From the NCBI GenBank assembly GCA_000333855.2, contig CM007340.1, positions 494,110-558,109 of the forward strand: a DNA stretch of 64,000 nt, in the 5' to 3' direction. The stretch is from Endotrypanum monterogeii. Taxonomy: Eukaryota > Euglenozoa > Kinetoplastea > Trypanosomatida > Trypanosomatidae. Positions within the stretch are counted from its first letter, which is position 1. Each line of letters starts with the position of its first letter. Positions 40,986 through 51,602 of this stretch are shown here, piece by piece. The notes under the pieces are model-generated. The model saw nothing but the letters and a program-made list of their open reading frames with translations. It was not told the DNA's origin and made no database searches. The position numbers and the translations under genes were made by a program.

Positions 40986-41817
40986 TCTCCTCCCTAATGT
41001 TGATGGCGTGTTTGCCTGGTGAAGCTTTTTGTTTTTTTACCTGTCTTGGGCAATCCATCTTCATCGCTCGCTTGGGTATCTTTTGCTCTCTCTTCTGGTT
41101 GCTGTTATTTTTTTTTTTCTTGTTTCTCTCTGTATCTGTGTGCGATACCTCGTTGGACGCCGACGCCGTGGCTGCCTGACGGCCTCTTCCCTTTCATTTT
41201 CTGGTATGCTTGTGTGTGTCCTAGGGTATCCCCGCGAGACCCCCTCCCACTTTCGGTTTATCTGTATTAGTGTCATGCTTTTGTTTTCATGCGACATGGG
41301 GAGGGCAAGTCGGGTCCGCAGCGATCTCTGGACGTACTTCGAGGGATGACGCAGGAGAACATGTGAAGCTTTTTTGGGAGAGGGGCGCTTGTTGACTGCA
41401 TGAGCGGGGGTGCCTACGAGCCCCACCTCCCCCATGCCCGTCTCTGTGTGTGTGTGTCTTGGTGTGTAGCTGTGTGTGTACGTGTGTGCGCACTTTATCG
41501 AGCTTGCTTACCTTGGTCCGTGTGATCCGCATCACGGAGACGGATGGTGTTGGCTGGCGCGTATCAAACGTTCCGCCATCGGCAGCCATCTTCTTTCTCC
41601 TTCACGTAGGTTATCGCTGTTCCTTTTTTTTCCCTGCCCATACAACCGTCTTCGCTTTGAGTATCTTCCCGTGAGTGTTCTCCCTGTTTCTTTTACTTTC
41701 TACTTGACCAAACGTGCGGCGTCAAAGGCGTTGTGTGTGTGCAATATGGGGGCGCTGGCCGAGGTGGAATGCTCTCTGTTTTCTTGAGTGGGATGGACAC
41801 ATTGTGAAAAAAAAAAT

Positions 41818-41853
<36 letters not shown>

Positions 41854-42170
41854 TATGTTGGTACTGAAAGCGGCATGGCAAAAAAAAAGCAAAAAAATCT
41901 GACTGCGGAAACGACGCAATAAATTGTTACACCGGTGAGTCGAATAGGAGGATCTGATGAGGCGTCGATGAAGGTAGCTGCTTCACGTCTTTCTGTCTCA
42001 TCGGCAAAATCGATAACCTCTCCCTATCCTATTATCCCCTCCTCCGCTGTGAAGGCTTCTTTCGAGAGTCGCCACTGGGACGCAAGCGTTATTCGTGAGT
42101 GGATTGCACCCCCCCCTCCGTGTTGACGTTCGGGTGCTTTCTTGTGCAATGGTGATATTTTTATACACAA

Positions 42171-42175
42171 ACGTA

Positions 42176-42215
<40 letters not shown>

Positions 42216-42232
42216 ATGTGTGTATACTACGT
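42171..42232. repeat. TA-cored inverted repeat
   Basis: Arms ACGTAGTATA (42171-42180) and TATACTACGT (42223-42232) enclose a (TA)n plus GT-rich core, giving a potential stem of at least 10 base pairs extended by TA pairing. Confidence 0.75.
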
Positions 42233-42701
42233 TTATTGGCACTATCTCTCGGCGTTCCATCAATTTCCTTCCCCCGCTCTCCACTTCGCTGACTTCTCTG
42301 CTACCCTACTTGACAAACTTCTCTGTGGCGATGGGAACAGCTTTATACCCGATCAGGGGGACCTCTTCAGTGCTTTCTCACTTCATAAAAAAGAAAAATT
42401 CCGACACCCAGCTCTTCTTCTTTCCACACCTTTCCCTCCTCTGGACCTAAGCGAATTCCTACAGTAGATCGATTGACCAAGAAGAGGTGAGACGTACGAG
42501 AAAAAAAAAATCTCAGGTGTGGGCAGATGCAAGAGACTCCTAGACACGCGCTTCACCCTTCACTTCCTCAGACCGTTTGCTTGCATTCGTAGAAAAAAGA
42601 TATATGCCTCTCTCCATGCAGGGGGGGGGAACACCGCGGGTTCTTGCACTTGTCCAAACTCCCTTCCATATCTGTTTTCCGTCTTCTTGTTAGCCTTGCC
42701 C

Positions 42702-42722
42702 CCCCCCCCCCCCCCCCCCCCC
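42702..42722. repeat. poly(C) tract of about 20 bases
   Basis: Nearly uninterrupted C homopolymer in the spacer before the repeat-bearing SKCRP gene. Length in the assembly may be unreliable. Confidence 0.85.
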
Positions 42723-43298
42723 ATCGAAAAAGGAAAAAAAAATCTGTGTCACTCCTCGATGGTAAAGGCGGAAGCGACGCTTTCACATTTCCTCTCTTCT
42801 TTTCCTTGTTGCACTCACGTTTTTTTTTCTTTCTTTCGCTTCTTTTGTGTGGGTATGTTAGTGGGCGCGTGCGTGTGTGTACACACCCACATATACACTT
42901 GAGCAAACTTATTGTGCTTATTCTTCTTATTCTTTTTCCCCTTCTTCGGCTGGGTTGTCTCTGTTTTGTTATTGTGTCGTTGCCATCAGCATCGTGTCCT
43001 CCCTTCTCACCTCATCGAGCTGACCTCAAGTGCACTCGCGCCGCCTCCCCCCTTTTTTTTTTCGACCCCGTTTCCTTTCTATTTTTTCCCCTCCTCCTAC
43101 CATCGCTCTCTTCGCGCACGTCTCTCGCTTGTGTTATTTATCACAGATTTTCTGCCATCTTTCTCTACCTCGTCGTGTTCAACCCTATCAAGACTGGCCT
43201 CTGTGTCCCGTGGTCTACCATTTCCCCGCCCTTGGTAGATTGTCGCTCTTTTCTCTCTCTCTTTCTGTGTGTGTGTGTGTGTGTGTATCTTTTTCATT

Positions 43299-43300
43299 AG
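43299..43300 (+). promoter_or_regulatory. predicted spliced-leader acceptor AG
   Basis: The AG after ATCTTTTTCATT, 38 bases before the ATG at 43339, with a (GT)n run just upstream. Confidence 0.45.
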
Positions 43301-43338
43301 CATCTATTCCGCACTTTTGTGCTCATCACGCAAACACG

Positions 43339-46053
43339 ATGGGCATCATCCTACCCAAAACAGATGATGTGTCGCAGGACCTGCCGAGGCCACCATGTAG
43401 CCTCTTCTACAACTATATGCCTAACGCAGAGCTCATCCCTGCGTCAACGTTACCGATTCGAGGCGCGGATGGTGCTGTGAGCCGTCCGCAAGGCTGGCGC
43501 GCGGCACACGTGATTCCACTTCGAGGCTTGCCAGTTGTGTCAGCGGAGGTGAAAATAAACGCTCAGAGGCTTATCGCGGATGCCAAAAAAAGTAAGCGCA
43601 GCGGTGTCAGCGTCGATGATGAGGACAAAGCGAAGGCCGTTGCCGCGGCGAAATCGTTGCTCAGCAACCCCAGTCTTTCCTCATCCCATAGCTCCTGTTT
43701 TTTGATTAGTTTGCTAGTGGATGAGCAGGGTCGAGGTGCGTCGTCTTCTAAAAAAAACGGAGATGGCAAAAACGTTTCTGGCGGCGTCGATAGCGATAGT
43801 GGTGGAAACACAGGCGGCTCATGGCGTACGATGCACTCTTCGCAGTCGAGCCCTGTTCTAAGAGGGATTGACTTCCTAGCCACCAACAGCCTTCTCTCAT
43901 CGCCAGCCAGCTCAGAGAGTGATGCTTGCTCGTTGAACTCCTGCGGGAATGGAGCCGCGTGCCTGGCACGTGGCGGCAACCGCGGAGCCGCGCTGAGGGA
44001 AGACCGTAGCGCGGAAGGGGAATTAGTGCAACCTGATCTTTCGTTTCCGCACAACAGTCAGACACACCCTCAGCAAGTCAGCTCTACCAGCGACGCCGCC
44101 CGTTACGACACGGGGCTCGTCCTCTCAGTGACTTCAGTGAAAAAACCTGTAAGCGCTGCTGGCCCAACTACTCATGCGGTTCAGGCGATTGCAGGTGATG
44201 AGGATGGTGCAACATCGTCGGCTCCTCCACTGCGTCCTTTACTTGTGAAAGAAAGTCACTTCCGCAGGAATGAAGACAACTCAAAAGAGTCCAGCGCACC
44301 TGCAGCTCAGGGTTTCTCAAACGGTGGCGCTAGGACTGCCAACGGTGCCTCTCCGCACCGTATCCGTCGAACGCTCTCCCGTATCACACTCATTCTCCAA
44401 CCGCAACGGACGCGGTGGTTTTTCTTCAACGACAGCGCCACACACGAAGCTCAGGTTTCGGCGATTTTCTTTTACGAGACAGAGAAGAAGCATGGGAGCT
44501 CGATCAAGCCCGATGCGGGGAAAGAGGCCTTATCAACGCTGCCGAGCGAGGACGCCGCGGCATCTGCACCAGCCATTGGTGACTTGCGAATTGTGTGCCG
44601 CCCCACACCGGTCTCCCACACCGCCATTTCTCCTGATGAGGTGCAGCAGCAGAGCATTTCCGGTGGTGGTCGCTGCTACGTGGAGGTGAATCGTGTGCCT
44701 CTAGGATCCGTTGCCCAGGTGATCCCGACCCCCTCCACTCTCTCGCAGGTAAAAGAGCTGAATAGGTTCAAGAGCCAAGTCGACGGCGCGGCCGCTGTAG
44801 AGGTTTTTCTGGCCCTGGCTCCGGGGGAAACAGTTTGGGTGGCCGAGGGTGCGGTGCTTGGCTACAGGATCGACACACACCATATTCCCTTCGTTGCATC
44901 AGACAGCATAGCAACGTTTGGCAACACGCTGACACCTGAGCTGGTGCGCGCGTTCAAGCACAAGGCCGCAGCCCCAAATAAAAAAAAACACCGGTACGTG
45001 TTTGTGTCTTTGAAGAAGGCAGGGAAAGCATCACCTGAGACCGCTAGTCTGGGAGGACATACCCCGGCGGCTTCCCCACCACACGCCGCTGATACGGAGC
45101 CAAAAGTCGCTGATACCGCCTTCTCGATAGACAAGGTGAGCGCCCCCCCACAAGCGGCGAGTGTACACAGCTCTCTCAGGGCTTCATTGAAGACTCTAGC
45201 CAGTTCGGCTGGATCTGCTGGTGATGCAGCTGCGGCGAAAATATCTGCTGCGCAACACGAGAACGAGCTGCCAGACTCGGCGCCGGTGTTGTGGGCAGAC
45301 CGAGCTGACGCCGCAGCGCTTTCTCCTGGAGGCACTAAGGTGCACCTCAGTCCGTTGTCTCCGCTAGACATTGAGTCCGTGTCAGAGGGACCTGATAGTA
45401 AAGGCCACACTGCTGATGTCACTGGAGGCAACTTGGGTAATGATACACCAGCTATCCCACCTAGCACAGCAGTCGCCGCTGGCGTGGAGGAGGCCTACTG
45501 CTACAACTACGACTACTCTGATATGTCAACAGGGCTTACTGCGGCTTCTACTTTTCAGGGGCTTTCCCTAGAAGAGACGACCGTTGTCGGGGCAGTCACG
45601 AAGAAAAATGACGCTGCACTGGTACAGCTGTCAGAGGCGTGGTACAAAAGCTTGACGAAGGAAACCCCCGCGTATACACGCACACTCCCCGCTGACGTTC
45701 CTGTGGTGGTAGGTGCTGCCGACCGTGCCGTTGCCGACCGTGCCGTTGCCGACCGTGCCGTTGCCGACCGTGCCGTTGCCGACCGTGCCGTTGCCGACCG
45801 TGCCGTTGCCGACCGTGCCGTTGCCGACCGTGCCGTTGCCGACCATGCCGTTGCCGACCATGCCGTTGCCGACCGTGCCGTTGCCGACCATGCCGTTGCC
45901 GACCATGCCGTTGCCGACCGTGCCGTTGCCGACCGTGCCGTTGCCGACCGTGCCGTTGCCGACCGTGCCGTTGCCGACCGTGCCGTTGCCGACCGTGCCG
46001 TTGCCGACCGTGCCGTTGCCGACAGTCCCGTGGTCGACAACATTTCTTTCTAG
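43339..46053 (+). CDS. large SKCRP-like protein with C-terminal ADRAV repeats (904 aa)
   Basis: The first ATG in the frame gives MGIILP; Gly2 is present but Pro6 makes myristoylation doubtful. Residues about 1-80 contain an SKCRP-like N-terminal piece (SLFYNYMPNAELIP). A Ser-rich disordered stretch follows. A diverged kinetoplastid calpain domain lies at about 350-525, split by insertions: RWFFFNDSATHEAQVSAIFF and, after about 120 residues, ALAPGETVWVAEGAVLGYRID. These match RWAFYND.. and PLETQLFVEG..GWRVD in the 26916 protein. Another disordered stretch leads to 20 tandem copies of a five-residue unit (ADRAV, four copies ADHAV) encoded by 15-base repeats at 45721-46020, then a short tail ..VVDNISF. 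The peptidase domain is absent. Function unknown; a membrane or cytoskeletal scaffold is a guess from the family. The repeat number is likely to vary between strains. Confidence 0.85.
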   Translation: MGIILPKTDDVSQDLPRPPCSLFYNYMPNAELIPASTLPIRGADGAVSRPQGWRAAHVIPLRGLPVVSAEVKINAQRLIADAKKSKRSGVSVDDEDKAKAVAAAKSLLSNPSLSSSHSSCFLISLLVDEQGRGASSSKKNGDGKNVSGGVDSDSGGNTGGSWRTMHSSQSSPVLRGIDFLATNSLLSSPASSESDACSLNSCGNGAACLARGGNRGAALREDRSAEGELVQPDLSFPHNSQTHPQQVSSTSDAARYDTGLVLSVTSVKKPVSAAGPTTHAVQAIAGDEDGATSSAPPLRPLLVKESHFRRNEDNSKESSAPAAQGFSNGGARTANGASPHRIRRTLSRITLILQPQRTRWFFFNDSATHEAQVSAIFFYETEKKHGSSIKPDAGKEALSTLPSEDAAASAPAIGDLRIVCRPTPVSHTAISPDEVQQQSISGGGRCYVEVNRVPLGSVAQVIPTPSTLSQVKELNRFKSQVDGAAAVEVFLALAPGETVWVAEGAVLGYRIDTHHIPFVASDSIATFGNTLTPELVRAFKHKAAAPNKKKHRYVFVSLKKAGKASPETASLGGHTPAASPPHAADTEPKVADTAFSIDKVSAPPQAASVHSSLRASLKTLASSAGSAGDAAAAKISAAQHENELPDSAPVLWADRADAAALSPGGTKVHLSPLSPLDIESVSEGPDSKGHTADVTGGNLGNDTPAIPPSTAVAAGVEEAYCYNYDYSDMSTGLTAASTFQGLSLEETTVVGAVTKKNDAALVQLSEAWYKSLTKETPAYTRTLPADVPVVVGAADRAVADRAVADRAVADRAVADRAVADRAVADRAVADRAVADHAVADHAVADRAVADHAVADHAVADRAVADRAVADRAVADRAVADRAVADRAVADRAVADSPVVDNISF
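45721..46020 (+). repeat. 15-bp coding minisatellite, 20 copies
   Basis: Twenty head-to-tail units of GACCGTGCCGTTGCC. Four units carry CAT for CGT (His for Arg; units 9, 10, 12 and 13). The period is a multiple of three, so other frames and the opposite strand also stay open through the array; those are shadows. Confidence 0.97.
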
Positions 46054-49000
46054 GAGAACAACAGAGAAAAAGAGGACAGAGAGGCTTCATCAACGTGGTT
46101 TGATGTGCACATTCCGTGGAGCTGTGCCGTCGATCTCAGTCACAGTCAATGCAAGAAAGCACATTTCTTTCCACTTCTGCCACCACAAGATCTCCCAGGA
46201 CATGTTTCTCTCTCTCTCTCTCTCTCTGAGTTCGAGAGTTTGTGGTGTGATTCTTGGTGCGTAGCGTGAGACGCTATGTCGAACGTATGCATGTGCATAT
46301 ACAAATGTATTTCTGTTCTGTGATTCTCTACTACAGCAGGTGTTTTTTTATTTTTTTTACTTGGCTACTTCTTTTCGTTTTTCTCATGACTCGTGCACGG
46401 CAAGGAACGTGGGAGCCCGCCTGTCCTAAGTGACGGACGTTGTGGAGTCTTCGGGGTGGGAAAGCCACGAAGAAGACCCCGGGATGACACCCAGAGTCCT
46501 GCACACCCGCACGATGTGCAAACCCCACATACCCTTCCCTCCCCCGCACCATGTGGCGAGAGGGTGTGTCAAGCTCGTCCGGCGTGGCGAGGTCAGCATG
46601 GCTCACCCTTCCCCAATAGGTGTCGGCGATCAGGTCCGGAAGGGCGTAGCGTCGGAGCCGTGCACGGCACTGAGCGCGCTTACGCCGCCCATATCGCAGG
46701 TCACTCGGCAGGGCAACTGAACCGTCTCCCCGCCCCTTGTCCCTGCCCCTCGCCGCTCACGGTGTGAGCTGCCTGAGCCACCCTGAGGGGGGGGGAAGCG
46801 CAGCCTGGCCTGCGGGTGGTGGTGGGTGTGGCTGCGAGGCAGAGACGGGCAGGGTGCGAGGCCCAGACCGTGGCTAGGTAGCTGTGCGGGGGGGGGGCAT
46901 TGCTGCGACGCACGTGTGTGTGTCTGTGTGTGTGCCGCCGCCCCTCACATGGTGCCAAGTGATCTGCTCGTAATGTGGGATTGCTAGCGACGACTTGAAG
47001 ACGAGTTTGCCAACTAACTGGGCTTTGCCAAACGTAGCGCGAGCACCAACGAGGGCCTGTGGAGGTTCGTGTAAGGGATATTTTGTGGAGCGGTGGCTAG
47101 GGGGGGCGGGGGATGTAGGAGTCCCCGTATCATCCAACTCTTCTTTCTTTGTTACGATCATCCTACGTTTTGTTTTAGGATACGTTCGCCTTTATTTTCC
47201 ACACATGCGTATTTTGAGCAGGCAGTGCTGGGGAGGAGATGAAGATGAACCTAGGGAGAGTAGCCCACCCACCCACCCACTACACACATACGCAGAGCCA
47301 CACTCGGTACGGCAAGACCCCATTACCTGTCGGTGCCAATGCCGATAATGACCCAGGTTTCTTTTTGCATGCGCTTATCGCGTGTGACTGTTTAGTTTCC
47401 ATAGGTTTTGTTGTCTGCTACTTATTCTCCCCCCAAAGTCCACCTTCTTTTTCTCCGTGAGCATTGCAGTTGATTGATCCCACTATTTTCTCTGATGACG
47501 CATGTGTGTGTGTGTGTGTGTGTCTTCTATGCCCTGCGCCGGTATATGCATGTTGGAATTTATTTTTTTTTTCGTACCACAAGACTCCGTAGCGATCACC
47601 GCCGCGCCTCTTTGCCACCTCCACGTCTCCCTCACCATCTCATTTTTCTTTTTTTTCCTTTTGTTGGTGCTTTACTGTGGTGGTGCCATGTGCAATCTTT
47701 ACACGCCTCGGTTTTGGTTCTATTCTTCCCTTTTTATTTCTCCATCTCCTTTCTTGCTTACAGAATTGTCCTTTGATCGTTTGGGTCGTTGTATCTTATG
47801 ATTTGGGGTAGCGGTGTTCTCGTGTTTGCGTGGGGATATTCTTTTTCTCCTATCCCTTCCCTCATCGTGCGCTGTTTGTGTGCGTGGGGTATTCCCAAGG
47901 GGAAAAGGGAGACGGGCTACCTTCGGAACCGCTCTTCTCAGGGAGGTCAATCGACTGCTTCTTCTTCATACTCCTTAAGCACATGAGCTGTGCAAACACA
48001 TTGAAAAAATCTATTTCTTTTTTTCTTCATTGAGGGTCTTTGCTAAAAAAAAAAAGTATACATTTTGATAAAGCATTTTTTTTTTTTTCTTCTGTGTGAC
48101 TGAGGTTGCGCATCCAGCTCACGAGGAGTCTGCTCCACTATTCGTTAGCATTGGAAAGAAGACAGGTGCTTGTCGTTTGGCAAGCGTACACGTATTCAAA
48201 AATTTTTTTTTTCTCCACTTGACGCGTTTTCATCTCTGCATTCCAATGCACGTAGACTGAGGATGGCCAGCAAAGCTGCCGCTGGCAGACGCAGGTCTGT
48301 TCCTCGCTTCCTTCCTTCCTTCCCTCCCTCCTTCCCTATGACATGAATGAAAAAGAAAAAAATAGCGACGAAGGCACCTCTCTTTCTCCTGCACCCACAC
48401 AACAATACACAAGGAGCCGCTGGCGGTTTCGCGCTTCATCAGAGCGGGCCCTGTACGCAGTCTGCTTCTACCGAGGCATGCAATCTCATCCTCGTCTGTC
48501 CAGTGTCGATCATGTCGCATCACTCAGAATAAGGGATAGTAGGCAGGGCCGAGCTGCGCCCCCTGGTCGCATGACTCGATTCTAGGGTACAGGTGGATGC
48601 CCTCCTCGACTGGGATTCTGCTGCGCTGCATCAGCGGATGTGTTGACTGCAGTTGGATTTGCGCATCTGGTCGCTGTTGGAGTGAAGAGGTGACACATTA
48701 TATGAAAGAAAAAAAAACAATTATACCAGAAAATGGTATGGTCAAGTGTTGATGGCATGAGGCAGGTTGTGCAAGGTCACCCCAGCGGGTGCGGTGGTAT
48801 GACACTGCGCTTGTTCGTGTGACATCACGCTGTACTTTTCTTTAAACATATATATATATATATATATATATTTCCCCCTTCCCTCTCGTTGCTGCCCATG
48901 CTTCGCTTTACCTGTGTGTGAGGTTGTGTATCTATAGACCGCTGCGTGAACCTGCAGCGCGACTACTAGAAAACCAGTGCTATGTTTTTGCTTCTTGACG

Positions 49001-49620
49001 ACTACAGGTCCGTTCACCTGAGGTCGATGGGGGGGGAGGGCTTGAAATGCCACGAATACATCTACCTGATGTCTAGCTGGTGATGGCTACACCCATTGAT
49101 ACGCCCATCGCACCTCCCTCCTGCCGCAGAAAAGAGGTTTAAGGGGCTTGGAGCGTCTTGTGGGATAATTTTGTCCCTCTGCTCCGTGTTGCACATCCCT
49201 CGCCCCCTACCTCGCCGTCTTTTTCGGGCCACCGGCCCCTCACTCCGTTCCTCTTCTAGCTCGTTCTTTTTGAACAGCGAACGACGGCGGCGACGGCGAG
49301 GAGCCGACAGGCAAATTAAGTCCGCAAACGCACGTCCGCCGTCTAACGAGGACATCGAGCCTTCTGTGCTCCCATATCCCTCCACCATTCTTCGTCCCAA
49401 ACAAATTCGATCACCATCTTCTCTTTTTTTTATATTTACTTTTTTCTTTGTCACATAGGCATCCCCCCTCCACACACGCCACATTTCTTTTATTCGCCCA
49501 GGGAGTCAAGTTATTCCGTAGCACAAGAAAAGGTGAAGAGACAATTCGTGTCTTTCTCGCTGCCTTTGCGCATTTCTTTTTTTTTTCTTTTGGATTTTTT
49601 TTTTCCCACCGCCACGAATA
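46054..49620. other. intergenic region with dispersed repeat copy 4
   Basis: About 3.6 kb. It holds (TC)n at about 46207-46228, the dispersed repeat at 46477-47003, (GT)n at about 47502-47521 and (TA)n at about 48847-48870. No supportable gene; a likely trans-splice AG for the next gene is at 49621-49622. Confidence 0.6.
46477..47003 (+). repeat. dispersed 0.53-kb repeat, copy 4
   Basis: Full-length direct copy with the same two ends as copy 1 (start CCCGGGATGACACCC, end GACTTGAAGACG). It is nearly identical in sequence, with a shorter G run (about 9) and a mosaic of variants shared with copies 1, 2 and 3. Confidence 0.88.
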
Positions 49621-49627
49621 AGGCGAG

Positions 49628-50170
49628 ATGGGCTGTGGTGTAAGTGCCCAAAAGGATGTCCACTCACCCAATGTGGAGGTGATGGCCCTTTCCACTGACA
49701 TGAAGACTCGATTCGCTTCCATAGACGCGGAAAAGCTGGGCCCTTACAAAGAAGAGGCGAAGGCCAAACTGGTCTTCATGTACGGCAGGGTTGCGAATAT
49801 CTTTCTTCTCACCACACCGGCCTTCCACACGGGGAATGGCAACTCCCACTCGGAGGGTGAAGAGGCGACACCGGCGGAGGAGGAGATTCGGTGGACCATT
49901 TTCAACGACAGTAAGTGCGAAGTCATGGTGGAGGCAACTTTCTTTCATGCTGAGACGCTACGTGTGGCGCGCGCCAACGGAGATTCTGAGGACGTGGAGT
50001 CTGGTGTAAAACTGGAGCGCTTTGACGGTGGTCGCGTGAAGGCTGAGGTGGTGCTGCCGGCCGGTTCAACGGTGGCCTTTGTGGAGGGACCGATCAGTGG
50101 GTTCATGTGGAAGTGCATGGTCTACGACTCTAGAGTGGAGAGGTTCGAACCTGCTGTTGCGGCGGAATGA
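49628..50170 (+). CDS. SKCRP-like protein, dual-acylation type start (180 aa)
   Basis: It starts MGCGVS: Gly2, Cys3 and Ser6 fit myristoylation plus palmitoylation, the same pattern as SMP-1. The kinetoplastid calpain domain is diverged: the usual W.FYND core reads RWTIFNDSKCEVMVEATFF, preceded by a longer loop rich in Glu/Gly/Ser. The later strand reads VVLPAGSTVAFVEGPISGF, equivalent to YPLETKPFVEG..GY in the 23612 protein. A segment between residues 20 and 60 (MKTRFASIDAEKLGPYKEE) has no match in the small members. Start: the first ATG, six bases after an AG that ends a long T-rich tract (49621-49622). Flagellar or plasma membrane location is inferred from the acylation pattern. Confidence 0.88.
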   Translation: MGCGVSAQKDVHSPNVEVMALSTDMKTRFASIDAEKLGPYKEEAKAKLVFMYGRVANIFLLTTPAFHTGNGNSHSEGEEATPAEEEIRWTIFNDSKCEVMVEATFFHAETLRVARANGDSEDVESGVKLERFDGGRVKAEVVLPAGSTVAFVEGPISGFMWKCMVYDSRVERFEPAVAAE

Positions 50171-51602
50171 GTCGGTGCGGTGCTTTCTTGTCTGCAGAAC
50201 TTATGCAGGGGCGCCTCGTTCCTTTCCGACTTCGCAAGCATAATACCCCCCCTCCCCCTCCCCCTCTCACACACATACCTGACAACCGTCTACAAGTATG
50301 GAGAGCGAAGCTCTTGAGTTTTTAATTTTTTTTTATTTTTTATTTTTGGTTTCCGTGGCCCTGCTGCGCTGCTTCGGCGTATAGCCACACATCAAACGAG
50401 AGAGACCGCTGACGTGTATTCCTGTGCGCGCTTGTCGTCATACTCCCAGGTGTCTCCCCCTCCTGCTCTACTTCCCCGGGACTCATTTTCCTTTAAGTTC
50501 ATCTTGTGACTAATTCGCTGTCTGTCAAATACTGCGAAAGCGTATCGTCTTTTATCTGAATTTTGTGCGTTGCGTTCTCCCTTCCTCCCTCGCCGCCTCG
50601 CCCGCCCTTTCCCCCCTCTTTTCCCTCGTATTTTATGTGCATATCTTTTCTAACAGCTGAGCACGTCTTTTCAATATCGTGGATCGCCTACGCACACGTT
50701 CACCGATCCACTCAGCTTTCTCCGAAACTGAAGCGCGTATGTTTTGTGTTACGTTGATCTGTATATCTATGCATCTCTGCGGGTAACTCTGTGTGTGTGT
50801 GTGTGTGGGTGCTCCACCCCCTCAGCTATGTTCTCGTCCAGTCCTCTCTCCCTTCTGTACGCACACCGACACACACACGAGGTGTTCTCATGAATGGAGC
50901 ACGCCTTCGTCTTTACGGTCTTCTGTGTGCGACTCGTATGTCGAGGTGAGCCGCCGGTAACTTAACTTGGCATGGTCGGCTGCTTTCGCCTCTGGTCTTC
51001 TCTTGGCCCTTCTCCCCCTGTCCGCTCGTCTGTCCATCCGTTCCCCCCCCCCCCCCCTCACCTACACCGGAATGGGGGGAGATATTTTTCATACCAAATG
51101 CAATGGCGCACGCACAGACAATGGGTAGGGAGATTGTGACGCGCTTCTATGTATTTCCTTTCTCCCCCACCATTTCCCCCCACGCCCGCTGATGTCGCTG
51201 ATTCTACTCCTTCTCGTACTCCTGTGCCTATATTTCACTTCTTTTTTTTTTTTGTATCCCAATCGACGCCGAGTACGCAGTCTTGTTTCTACTTTCTTGG
51301 TCACATTTACAGCTCGCTCCTTTTATCTCCCCCTTCATTCCCCCCTCCCCACAAAGAACACAATACTATATATACATATATATATATATATATCCTCACT
51401 ACAACGGTGAACGACTCATACGCAGGTTTTCTTCCATCAAGCCCCCTTTCCTTTTTAAAAAAATTATATATCCCCTTCGTTGGGCTGCTTCGTTTAGTGG
51501 CTTTGTCGTGCTCTGCTCACTCAGGTTAATCCCTCGCTGTGCCTTTCGTTGTTGTTGGGTGGTCGCTCTTAACTCAGATCTTATTCACACCTGTCCGCAA
51601 CC
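50171..51602. other. intergenic region, no gene seen
   Basis: About 1.4 kb with a poly(C) run at about 51043-51058, (GT)n at about 50792-50808 and a (TA)n run at about 51367-51394. A candidate trans-splice AG for the next gene is at 51576-51577. Confidence 0.6.

Larger units (their letters stand above)
40134..43298. other. intergenic region with C-rich arrays and an assembly gap
   Basis: About 3.2 kb. It contains (TTA)n at about 40336-40359, (TA)n at about 40686-40708, two CCCCT/CCCT arrays flanking a 10-N gap (40811-40850 and 40907-40985), (CA)n at 41818-41853, a TA palindrome at 42171-42232 and a poly(C) run of about 20 bases at 42702-42722. No supportable gene. Confidence 0.65.

Noticed and set aside
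45555..46264. Long open frames on the - strand and in other + frames over 45600-46260
   Set aside because: The 15-base period keeps every frame that lacks a stop in one unit open; these are shadows of the ADRAV-repeat gene.
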